A stretch of DNA of 64,000 nt from assembly GCA_002633005.1 (NCBI GenBank), contig NMRA01000014.1:810970-874969 (forward strand), in the 5' to 3' direction. The notes beneath the pieces are model-generated. The model was not told the origin of the DNA. It saw nothing but the letters and a program-made list of their open reading frames with translations, and ran no database searches. Below, piece by piece: positions 30,962 to 42,600 of the stretch. Position 1 is the first letter of the stretch. Each line of letters opens with the position of its first letter. A program made the translations under genes and the position numbers. This DNA comes from Phoronis australis (Eukaryota; Phoronida; Phoronidae).

Positions 30962-31996
30962 ATGGCAGCCCTCCAGCCGGCTCTCAATGGACAACCGCTG
31001 GGATGGACAGGCAAGCGTTATGTCTATCACAAGACAGCTGTATTTCCCACGAAGTCGACAGGATCCTACGTAAATATGCATAACAAAATACGACCACAGT
31101 TCCGCCCAAGGTCAAAGTGGGTGGCCGAGACTGTTCAGAAGCAGAAGGTAGAGACAGCTCCGCCCCGACATTTTTCAGCCGAGCGGCGAAACTGCGTCAG
31201 AGTACTGGAAGAGAACACCTTGTTGCCTGGCGATTATTCGGGTATTTGGAGTGTCCCAAGTTTCAAATTTCTCCAAGAATCTGTGAATCGTCTTCACGCG
31301 CCTCGTCAGCGGGATCTGCTCCGGTCTACTGAAATATTATGTGAAGATCTAGCAACACCGAAGCGCGGGCGGACGTATACTTCCGAAGAAGTTCAAGCTG
31401 TGGTTGACCGATTGGCCGCCTATGATCCCCAAAAATTTCCCGCCGACTCCAGAGGTACGAAATCTAGGCGTTCCTTTAAAGTTGTCAAAAAGTCATATCC
31501 AACCACTTTGAGCGACGCGGAGAGAGCTGTTGTAGACCGTTTGGCGAACTACGACAAAACAAAATGGCCAGCGGATTCCAAAACGCACGTGCGACCAGCT
31601 CCAGCTCCGCTCGAATGCTATGAAAAACCAGCGAAAAAATACAGCGAGGGAAAGATAAGCGAAGTATTTACACGACTTTCAACGTTTGATCCAAAGAAGT
31701 TCCCGGCCGAATCTCGCGGGTACCAACCGGAAATGCCAATCCATCCTGAAATCAGGCAGAGCAAACAAGTGTCGAATGATGAAAAAGACGGCATCATAGA
31801 CCGTCTTGCGCGCTACGATGCCGAGAAGATTCCAGCAGAGTCGCGTGGCACTCTGCCGAAGATAAAGCGACACCCAGAGCTAAAGTCTGCGAAAAGAGTA
31901 GCGCCGGAAGAGATAAGCGAGATCGTTACAAGACTGGCTGCATACGACGACACAAAGTGGCCCCCAGAGTCCAGACCACACATTAAGGCAACTTAG
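30962..31996 (+). CDS. Intronless gene, five-repeat protein of unknown function
   Basis: A single 344-codon frame with a good start context (CACCATGG). The first 130 residues are basic and include GWTGKRYVYHKTAVFPT. Then come five copies of a core like VVDRLAAYDPQKFPADSRG, at about residues 148-165, 191-208, 236-253, 280-296 and 322-339, spaced 41-45 apart. The invariant features are R-L, Y/F-D, K and P-x-(D/E)-S. There is no signal peptide or membrane segment. The protein is rich in K, R, P and S. Regular short repeats of this style occur in several filament- or microtubule-binding proteins, but I do not recognise a named family, so any ciliary or cytoskeletal role is only a guess. Coding quality is high: long frame, codon-scale repeat divergence and a downstream poly(A) signal. 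It has no intron, unlike its neighbours, which suggests a retrocopy origin or a testis- or cilia-type compact gene. Confidence 0.9.
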   Translation: MAALQPALNGQPLGWTGKRYVYHKTAVFPTKSTGSYVNMHNKIRPQFRPRSKWVAETVQKQKVETAPPRHFSAERRNCVRVLEENTLLPGDYSGIWSVPSFKFLQESVNRLHAPRQRDLLRSTEILCEDLATPKRGRTYTSEEVQAVVDRLAAYDPQKFPADSRGTKSRRSFKVVKKSYPTTLSDAERAVVDRLANYDKTKWPADSKTHVRPAPAPLECYEKPAKKYSEGKISEVFTRLSTFDPKKFPAESRGYQPEMPIHPEIRQSKQVSNDEKDGIIDRLARYDAEKIPAESRGTLPKIKRHPELKSAKRVAPEEISEIVTRLAAYDDTKWPPESRPHIKAT

Positions 31997-32571
31997 TCAC
32001 ATGATAACCCGAACTTCAAGTCATATTGTCGTCTTATTACCTGCACCTTAGGCTTAGGTCATTATTGTCCAAATCGATTTGCTCACGTTTGTTAATCAGT
32101 GTCATTCTAGAAGTTTTCTCGCTGATATAATTTTAAAGTGTGTTATATATCTGTTAGAGATTGCGAGGGTTGTTGAAATATCCGTAGCTAAAACGTGATG
32201 TAGGCCAACCGTTTTAGTACATTGGCAATGCAATGTAGAAAAGTCACGTATAACCTGCAATAATTATAAAACTTGTTCACTGTGCCAAAATGTTGTACAC
32301 TGCGCGTTGCAGGAAAAGCACACACAATTATTAGGCATCAAAATTTGCTAATAAGCCAATATAAAGGGTCGCGCATGCCATTTGATGCGCTTGAGTACCA
32401 ATTGAAAATTTCAACAGACCCTCAACACGATTTGGAATTGGCCAAATTTGCAAAGAAATGCCCTCCAACAGTCTAGTGGACGGTAACTTCTAGTTATAAT
32501 CGGATTCTCGTTTGTGCATGTCCTAGTGTAGTGATTCCACGTGCGTCTTCCCCATTATACGTTGTTTGATG

Positions 32572-32577
32572 AATAAA
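32572..32577 (+). terminator. Poly(A) signal AATAAA of the intronless gene
   Basis: AATAAA lies 576 bases after the stop codon at 31994-31996, with no earlier AATAAA in the 3' region that I could see. It gives a plausible 0.6-kb 3'UTR. Confidence 0.6.
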
Positions 32578-34232
32578 ACAGGACGGAAAACAACTTCCAA
32601 ATGTTATCTCCATAAACATCTGGTTCCTAACAGTGAGTTATTCAAAAGATAAGAAACTAGATAAATTAACTGCCCCATTAAACTGTACCGGCACAACAAC
32701 AGTGGCAAAATCCCTAAATTTATTTGGCATAACTACTGTGCCCAAATTTGGAATATAGCTTAATCTCGATCATGTATGCGTGAACTTGGAATGCACCACG
32801 TAACTTGGAAAAGTTCACTCAAATAATCACGTTCATGTTGATAAAAATTTGCACAGTGCTAAAGCAAATTGCATGTTTATAAAACAATGTAAATTTTAAC
32901 CCAAGTCTTTCAACTACTGTCGATCTTATTCACTACACAAAAATGATTCACCATTCACACATTCCTCCGATTCTGCGACACAAGTTCCAGTTACGGAGAA
33001 AATGGGTGACCATGACTCAGGCCAATAACCAAAAATTCTTAAAAATGAACAAAACATTTCACTTGACTTCATGAATATTCAATTCCAAGTTCACCCACAA
33101 CATAACCAACCTCATGACTGTAACATTTTATACAAAAAGGTGACTACAAAGAAAGCAGGTTTATTTGACTAAATGTCTAAAAACGACCAAAATACAACCT
33201 GTTACATAGTGCACAAATAAGACCTATACCTGTGTACAATAGGCGCATTCAACAAGGCAAACAAGAGATAGCATTCACTTCATGTACACAGGCACCAGCA
33301 GTGAACAATAAAATAGAAATCAGAGTTTTAAATCTGTCCAACAGTCATCATGTGTTGCCAGCTGAAGTTGTGATAGGGCGATAGGTTACCCAAATTGCAA
33401 TGAAAATTGAATTCTGTAGAACACAGTTCTGCTACAAAGCCACAGCAACAATTCATTAACAGCAGGAGTAAGACTATGATCTGCCAAAATGCACCAGTGC
33501 AGTGTCATAGCTATCATAAAGACAAATACTACTGATAAGATTTTGAATCTAAGCAAGTCACCACTGAATGTCACATTGTCCAATGAATTTGCAGAGAGTG
33601 TCTCACTGCACAGGGCAGGTTGCTTCAGCTTCAGTCAAGTTACTAGTCTATGCAGGAAGTACACCAGGTACCAATAGTAATATAGACATGAGGCATGTTG
33701 CTATCAACAAGACATTCAGAACACAACACCTGCAGATTCATACATTTGGAGAAAAGGTTTAACTGGCTACAACTATACAGAACCTTCATTTACATATGCC
33801 ATTCAACGTCAATAGACAGGTACCCTCTGCCCGTGTTGATCAGGGTACATATAAAGTATACTAAGAAAAGAAAACCAGGTGATCCCATCAAAGCACCAGT
33901 CTTAGGTATGTATTTGATATACCACTAAAACTACATCACTCGCAACACAACCTGGGCAAACTTCCGGTAATGTCTGTGTCTCATAGATTACAATGTCAGT
34001 TTAGTCAGAGTTAGGGTTACATGGCTGAGGTGTAGCACTTGCAAGCCATAACTACACCAAAGCGAAGACACATGCAACACCTACACTGTTGTCGAACAAA
34101 TCAAAACTACTTGAATAAGGTGAAATAATCAGAAGAGAACAGAGAGGTTTTAATTTTGCTGCTGTAATAGTAATAACACATTGATGACAGTAACATATGT
34201 ATACCTTGTTGGACAGGCTCTACACATTATAC

Positions 34233-34345
34233 GACAATGGTCGGATACAACAAGCCCATATTTTGAGAACCAGTTTTCTCCACTGTATAACAGGCATTAA
34301 ACTGGTTCTCAAAATATGGGCACGCTTTATCAGACTATTGCCCAC
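34233..34345. repeat. Inverted repeat (hairpin) with 22-bp perfect core
   Basis: CCCATATTTTGAGAACCAG plus TTT at 34255-34276 is exactly complementary to 34299-34320, with a 22-base loop. Pairing continues more weakly outward (CAATGGTCGGATA against TATCAGACTATTG). Probably a short foldback transposon. Confidence 0.8.
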
Positions 34346-34799
34346 TAGTCTATGTGTATGATGACAGCAGACAACCAGTTTATAGAAAAGGTCGTCATAC
34401 ACCACCTTGGTCACCTTAAGACTCATTTAAACCAAAGGGCTTTAAAGTCAAGGTGTAGTCATAGACGACTTAAAAAGTTTAAGGCCAGTTTATAGGAAAG
34501 ACTAACGTCTTGTAGAATATATGGACAACTAAAATTTACTTCAATTACGTTCAAAGACAGGCAGGTAAAAATTTTAAGACCCATGCAGCACTCGAGCAGA
34601 AATCACAAATTTCAAAGTGAAATATAATCAAGGAAGGGGAGGTTAATCTTCACATAGAAGCAAATTTAATGAATTCCAGTCAATGTAGTTTCATCAAATG
34701 TAATCAGGAATGCCATATTAATACAAGAACAAAGAGTTTCATCACAAACCTAAACTAAAACAATGAATTTGAAATTATTATGGCCATGCATGGAGCTTT

Positions 34800-35725
34800 A
34801 GGGTCAACTTGAACGCAAATCAAGGTCATATAATTCCTGCCATAGATTCAACACCAAACGTGATCATCTAATGCCTTCCACAGCTTGAACACCAATCATG
34901 GTCACATAATGCCTTCCATAATTTGAACACCAATAATACGCCACGTTTACACGAGAGAGAGCTGACACGGCACAACTAACAAAGAACAGCTGATCTAGTA
35001 AAAGTGTGTGTAAACATGACTGACGTGGAACAAATGACATCGCCACGGCCAGTTTTTACCAGTTTGATCAGTTGCTCTAGTTTCAACTACATGTCTAAAC
35101 ACAACTGGGGCAGGGCACAGAGAGGGATCATCTTTCTAAGTGCTTGCGCATTAGTGTATCTTGGGGTTATCAGCTGGCATTCCATGAGGTTTGGACATTC
35201 ACTATTGTTTATACGAGCATGTGCAGACAGTCTTCATTTAAGTGACTTATGCTGATCCAGTTTTTGGTCAACGGTCGTGTAAATGCGACTAAAGTGGAGC
35301 AAGACACATCGTGACAACTGACACGGTGACAACTGTCTCTCATGTAAAAGCGGCTATGGTCATATAATGTGCTCGATAACTTGAAGGCCAAGCAAGGTCA
35401 TCTAATGCCTGCCATAGCCTGAACGCCCAATCATGGTCATGTAACGCCTTCCAACGATTGAACACCAAATATGGTCATATAATGCCTTCTATTGCTTAAA
35501 CACCAATCACGGACATATAGCACCCCTTAATTGCTTGAAGGATAAGCGAGGTAATATAATGCATAACATAGTCTGAAGGCCAAGCAAGGTCATATAAAGC
35601 CCTCTGAAGGCCAGCAAGGTCATACAAAGCCCTCGATAACCTGAAGGCCAAGCTAGGTCGTATAAAGCCCTCGATAACTTGAATGCCAAGTATGGTCACA
35701 TATAGTCCTTGGTAGGCTGAAACTC
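34800..35725. repeat. Minisatellite, ~36-bp unit, split by a family B element
   Basis: Units such as GAAGGCCAAGCAAGGTCATA followed by TAAAGCCCTCGATAACTT, with a variant arm GAACACCAATCATGGTCATA then TAATGCCTTCCATA. Units lie both left (34800-34940) and right (35353-35725) of the family B element, so that element probably inserted into an existing array. Confidence 0.8.
34942..35352. mobile_element. Inverted-repeat element, family B, copy 2
   Basis: The ends CGTTTACACGAGAGAGAGCTG and CAACTGTCTCTCATGTAAAAGCG are inverted copies of each other and of the 19170-19588 element. The interior matches that element in reverse orientation (for example GTGCAGACAGTCTTCATTTA and CATGTCTAAACACAACTGG). Confidence 0.7.
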
Positions 35726-36519
35726 CGGTAGAATCAAAGGTCAAGAACGGTCATTCTAGGAGAGAGGAAAACAGCTGAACTTCCACTTTCTATATAAAAT
35801 CAGTTTTGAGGCAATGTCTGTCTTGGTGACAGTGATATATAGATAAAATGTGACATTCAAAGTAACGTAAATCAGCCAAGTACAGCCACTACAGTCAAAT
35901 TTGGTATAAACAGGCCTTGAAACTGGGCTGGTGGAAGAAACACAGTTAAAGCAACTTCTATTTGCAATTCCCTGTGCATATGATCATTACTTAACATGGT
36001 GTGATAAAAATTAGATTGAAATTACGAATGGCGATGCATAATTGGACGTTTTTCATTAAGACAACCTTAATGGAGCATGTCGAGATATCAAAAGATTTGT
36101 TTCTTTTAAACGAGATTTGATAACAGTTTGGAATTGTCCAATTTGCAATGGTGTAATGAAAATTGGTTTCAGTTTTTACATGTGGCATGCACTAATAGAG
36201 GACACTTAACTACACATAATGTAAGATAAAGTGCAGACACATTCATGACAATTTTTAGACAAATGTAATAATTACACATCATTCCGTCTCTAAATAAAAA
36301 CTTACTGCACATAGATAAGCAATTCAAAAAACCTTACTTCAAATCAATGCACAAACATAAACCAAGGCCTGAGTCACAAAACTCTGGTTACATCAGACCA
36401 TACGTAAAATTGAATAAACTGTGTAAAATGAAACAAACACAGCAGTAAAATATTGACATAACTGTATAAAGACTAGATCCTCTCCTCTCCTTTCTCTGGC
36501 TCCCTCAAAAACAGTTCAA

Positions 36520-36623
36520 CTAAAGCGTGCCAGATGGGGCCCACACCATCTTCTTCTGTTCATTGTCAATGTTGGTCTTGATATGTCTACACATGAAGGC
36601 AAGGTTACCTCCATGGATGACAG
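36520..36623 (-). CDS. DLG5: DLG5 terminal exon
   Basis: AVIHGGNLAFMCRHIKTNID then NEQKKMVWAPSGTL and TAG. 'V.HGGN....C..I....NEQ...W.P' closely matches the C-terminus of vertebrate DLG5, ending in a short hydrophobic tail. Confidence 0.95.
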
Positions 36624-39600
36624 CTGTAACAGAGGCAACAAACACAATGATAAGAACAGCAGTCGACGCGGGGTCAGGGCAGGTATTAGATAAATGATCT
36701 GTATGATCTGTCACGTAGTAGCCAAAACAGAGGCCAGGGCAGGTATTTAATAAATGAGAAGTCACGTGGCAGTCAACCCAGGGGACAGGGCAGGTATTAT
36801 GAACAAAATCTGCACTTTCCATCTGGACATATCGCGCCAACATTTCCCAGGAAAAAAATAATTTTCTCAAGGTAAATTGAAAATGATGCCAAGATCATCA
36901 AAATCGAATGGTGACTGGAGGTGTCCCACCTGCACCTCAGTCCAAAAGATGAACAAAATCTGCGACTTCCTTTTTGAGAAATCATGGCAACAACATTGCG
37001 CTACATACCGATGGACAGTATTGAATGCTATGTCCCCGGCTTTACGTTAACATGCTAAAGACCATTCACACAGCAGTCAATCCCAGGTTAGAGCCTATAC
37101 TTGCTAAATGAACAGTCTCCCAGCAATCACATGAAAAACTAAATGAAAATCATATCATGACCAACAACATGCTATTTCGTTTAAACAAACCTAAGTATCC
37201 TCACACATCAACTTGTTCACAGGCAAAACACTACAAGATGTGCTTGACAAGAGTACTTGTCCTTCCTGAGAGCAGATGCTAGTGTACTAAAGACTGTAAG
37301 ATGAGGTTGACTAGCATAGCTTGGTTATCCTACCTGAGAACAGATGCCTGTATTCTGCTTCCACCTTCTGATATGTGTCAAACAAGTCCTTGGCATGTTT
37401 AGTACCAACCTTCTCCTTCATGAAGAAGGTATCCTTCACCTCCCTGCAACATATAACACCATAGACAATGAATTCTTCACCTCTCCACCTTACAACACCA
37501 TCAACAATGTATCCAACTCTCTGTTACATATAACACAATCAAAAGTGTATCCAACTCTCTGTTACACACAACCCCATCAACAATGTAGCCACCTTTCCCC
37601 ACCATACAACATGGTGAACAATGAATCTACCTCTCTTCCTCTAGAATGCCATCAACAATGTATCCTTAATAAGATGTTCCAATTGTTTTGTTAGTGGGCA
37701 ACTCAATTCAAAGTACCCTATTTTCAGCCTTCATTTAGAAGGCAATACCACTGTCAGTAAAAATTTTTTTTCATTCAAAGACTATTTAAACACTGCAGTG
37801 TAACCTTTTTCACATAATTTCTCAATGAAAGGTGGAAATATTAAGTTTTTTCAAAGTTCAAAAAAGAAAAAAGGAGTTTGAAGAAGATCTTCACATAACT
37901 GCTGTTAGTGTTCCAGAAATTCTCAAATATTTTAAAGCTGTATTTCACCCTGTATAGCTGCCTTAAAATGAAAATCAGCTTAGACCTGTTACTCGGATAA
38001 AATCAGTCTCGTAATACTCCTTACTGTGATAGGATTCTATTTCAAAATGACCTATCGCCAGGATTTTGAGTGACGGCTGCACTGACCAATCAGAATGTAG
38101 CATTCTTGACACACCTTTGTTTCCAAGCTGCCATTTTACCCAACAAACACGTTGTCAGGGTAAAACTATTTGTTAGGTGTCAGGTGACTTTTCGCAAGGG
38201 GGTGGCGTTTGCGATACGTCAGTTACAAACAAGAACACTGAAACCATCCAGTGACTCAAGAAAACATTTCATAGTTTACTGTGGTTGGATAACACTAAAA
38301 TTTCAAATTCTAAAATGGCATATGTATGTATGGTCTGTGACTTGAGGAGGTAACAAAGTAAAATTCTACCAAGGTGAGGAATAATGTGAAACAGTCCTAA
38401 TTCAATTTTAATTTGTTTTTGGCCAGCTAAACATGGTGAAGTCCACTTTTGACAAACAGGGCTTGGAATGACCAATGACAAAAAACGCGGAAACTTTGAA
38501 ACTTTTACGGCCCAAATCATGCCCGATAAACAGTCTTAAAATGGTCCTTGAAATGGTCAATGTGAACCTTTCCCCGACAAAAATCGGGAGGACTTAAAAA
38601 AAAAAGAAAAAAAAAAAAAAAAAAAAAAACGTTACCACCATCAGTAGCATGCGTCTGCATCCTTTTAGCTCGCCCGTCCACTCCCAACCCACACATTTTT
38701 GCCTGCAGAGCTATAGTATTTGCCGCCACGCTTAACAATAACACGAGACGCCATTGAAAATCACACCACGCTGTCCCAGATGCCCCGGCAAAGTTGACAA
38801 TTTACGTTCCTCCAAAACATAAAGAGCAACTTCCGCTGTTCGGGGTGAACGTCGTCTGCAACGCCGCGGTAAGAAAGGAATTTGCCGCGGAAATTTTATA
38901 TCAAATCCGATTTTTTTACGCGGAAATATTATAGAAAAAGCGGAAAGCACATTTGAAAAAAGCGGATATCCGCGTTTCCGCAGAAAATTCCAAGCCCTGA
39001 ACAAACCAAATTCAAACAAAGAATAATGAATAAAATTTCACTACTCACCGTATCTGTTTGGGTGACTTGTATTTTATAAAAAGCACAATGGGGTGTATCT
39101 TGTGACTGTGTAGCCTATCGACTGCTGCGGGACTAGCCTGCAGCATGCAGTGTCTGTTGTTATCTATCACAGCTCGCACTGAGGCCAGACTGAGGCAGTC
39201 ATACACATTCTCTCTTTCCTGGTAGTCTATAATCTGACCTTCACTCAGCTTCTTCTCAACTACAGCTAGCGACTCCTCAGTCAAATCTGCAGAACAACCC
39301 GCCATGTAGATTATAGGCAGAATAGTTCACAGTATAGATTATTGACAAAATGGTTCACTATGCAATTTGAAGGCACAACACCAGACTATTTGTGATGAGT
39401 CATTGCTGCATATTCAAGAGCAAATAAACTGCAAGGGTAAAAATGTGGTACACTAATATTTAAAATTATATTTTCGTCTTGCAAATGACAGAAAAAAGCA
39501 TAGAACAGAACCTCAATATTGCACTCTGTAATGGTTTCCCAGATATTAGTGAACAGCATAGTTCACCAGTCATAACCTCGGCATTGTGTTCTGACGTAGA

Positions 39601-42600
39601 GAGTCTATCTACGCATGTCGCATTTGGAAAAATAGGTCATTCAACCAGTATCACGCAACACTGTTGTTCCTGTCTCACTATGAAACTAAATAAACATGGG
39701 CTCTCAAAATTGCAACTAAACTTTTGAAAAATGCAATTGTGGAGTACAATGGAAGTCTGTGGTTGACAATGGGCATGGCCTTGGTAGGTGTCATTTCCAA
39801 CAACATGACTGTCTTGTGAAAACAGACCCAAGTCATTTGTAGATGCAATGTAACTGATTCAGACGCTGCATGGCATGCGCGACTCGAAAAATTTAATATT
39901 TTTCACCTTCGAAAATATACCTTTACCTTTATTGAGACAAACTGAAACAATAATTTTCAAATGATGCTTCAGGAATGTAATGAATGTCTGTTTGCAACAA
40001 AGTTAGTGTTCAAATGCATGATATTTACTTTCTACAATAGTTTCTATGGAAGTAGGTCTGTGCTACTAGTTTTCAATCTTCAGGGACCGAATTGAAGTCA
40101 TTTTGTAGATGAATACTTCAACTTAACATTAAAATCTTCGGATTATAGACAACATGAACATTTAGTTTTTAAACCATATTTGAACATGACAGAATAGAAG
40201 TCCCTTCCATGTAAAGCATTCCTGGCATTATGTAACAGTGCACTGCATAACAATGACACTGTCAGGAAGAACTGACTGTTTGGACCATCAATCTGAACTT
40301 TAAACCTTTGTTACATGCATTTAATTATTGTTTTACTACTTTACTGTATTATTTTACTGTTTTATATTTTGTTGAGGGCCCTCTTGGAAAGTAATGCTAT
40401 CACTGAAGAGGTCACCCTCATTTTAAATATTACAATAAATAACTATTATGAAAGGTATCGAAAGGTGCACTTACCTGGCTCACACAGCACATATTTATCA
40501 GGTGATTCTGATGAGATCTTTTTAATCAAAGCTTCCGACAATGGACCAATGATCAGAACTGGTCTGGACAACATTTCTGAAATTTACAAAGCCAGCCAAT
40601 GTATTCTAATAAAACTGACTCATCCTTAAACTTGATCCAAGTACTCACATCAACGAATAATGAACAGTTGAACAACAGCATGATTCTACAACAGCAAGGT
40701 TTCTAACTGAACAGACAAGAGTGTACACACTGCAGTGGAGGGTGGTAGTAATAAGAGATAATAAAAGCTCCCTTATAATGGCCATCATTTGCAGAGCAGC
40801 ACTAGGACAGAGACGATCATCCTTACCATGCAACTTGTCCACCTTGCAGTAAGTGGCCAGGGCTCCATCTAGAATGGCAAACAAACAAGCATGCTCAACC
40901 ATCAACTCAACTCAACCATGCGATGTTAACAGGTACACTCTTCATTCATTTGTCAACTTTTAATCAAATTATACCATGCACGAATATCTAGGAACATTAA
41001 TGCTAAAATAATAAGTGAATCATTCTTCACAAACACCAAAACCAAGAGGAATGATGCAATAAATGATTGTCTACTGTACTTGTGCTACTAGGACACAGTT
41101 CAAATAAACAGAGCTAATGACATGTAAATGATACATGTAAAATGAAGACAGGAGAACAAAAAAATAAGAGCCCTTAACATGCAGTTGCAATGCCATGACA
41201 ATACAGTATACCAGAGTAATAGCATACTTACCATCCAAGACCGGGATGCTATCACTGTTGATAGACATGTCGGAAAATGAAGTAAAGTCACGGCTATCCT
41301 TCGAGTTGTTCCTCTGGTGCTTTCTCCGGCGAAAGAAACTACTACGCCGCGAGGAAGTCAAGAGCCGTCTAGAGGAAGACTTGTTCAAGTCGTCATCTTG
41401 AAGTGTTTCCGAAATGCTGCGTCGGATGGTCACCGAGTCCTCTTCCAGTCTGAAGTGTCATAGCATCTTTGCAGTTTTTATATTAACAAAATTAATACAG
41501 GTATCACTATCATTATCATTGTTACTACAAAGCATGGCACAAGACTATTTGGCATAAATACTCTACCTTAATACAACTAGACATAGAGTTGTGAGAGGGC
41601 ATACTGATCAACTAACCCAAAATAGATAACAACCAATTCAGCACACAGCACGAATACGTAACCACTGCGTGATACGTGAAGAGGTCAAAGCGAGATAGTA
41701 TAATCCCAACTGCCTCCCAGGGCACAGCCCAGGTCACATAATCATTAACAGGGGGCAGCACTGGTCACTTGACCATTAACGGGGGGCCTCATGTTTTAAG
41801 TTATGCATGGCAAAAATCAGTTCATCGGATAACAAAGTTTGACTAAACACATTTAAAGCCTTGTTTCAACAAGCACAGTTACGCCACACCCACCACAGTT
41901 AACACTGCAAAGACTCACAAGCACAAATATGGTGGCAGTTCTATGCATACACATTTCAATAGGTTCTTCTCGATTGGTTACTTATGACATTTGACTGGAA
42001 CTATTATCACCACAGAGCCACCCAACCACAAAAGTCCAGGGAAAACATTAACAATAACATAAACCCAACAATATATCGGAGATTCCATTTCTTTGATGCA
42101 TTCATACATTACTAAATCCATTCACAGCAAGTTATTTGCTAACTTTCATGAAAATCGTTCATGGATTGCAGAAGCAAAGGTGAAAAATAATTATGGCTGC
42201 TAGGACCACTGTACAACATGGATCCGTTTCAAAGTTTATGGGAATTGGCCAGTAGCATGCAGAGTTTTGGCAATGCCCGGAGCGATTTTTATTGGGTGCC
42301 CCCTCTCTACTCAAACGCATTGACCCTAATACTAAGAAATGTAAAAAAGATGAAACACAAAATAGATTGAAATGCAGAAAGCTAAAACTATCACCAAGGG
42401 GTACAGCGCACAATAATTTCATCCTCGTATGAACATGTAGCCACGTGTTAAACTGTGTCTCACCTGGCTTTACTATGAACAGTACCACTCTGCACTTTGT
42501 TGCCATCACCATCGAGTCTCCAGGCTCTCCACACACCCACCTTCCCTTCATATAATGTGTTGTCTACATACAGAATGTCATCTTTGTGAAAGCTCAGTTC

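Larger units (their letters stand above)
31997..36519. other. 3' regions between two convergent genes
   Basis: The intronless gene and DLG5 run tail to tail across this stretch. The first 0.6 kb is probably the 3'UTR of the intronless gene. The rest may include a long DLG5 3'UTR. A minus-strand AATAAA (plus TTTATT at 32719-32724, another near 33160) could end it, but this is not established. It contains a hairpin (34233-34345), a family B element (34942-35352) and a minisatellite (34800-35725). No other gene is supported. Confidence 0.5.

Noticed and set aside
32273-32476. 67-codon plus-strand frame after the intronless gene
   Set aside because: Falls in the likely 3'UTR before the AATAAA at 32572, with no motif.
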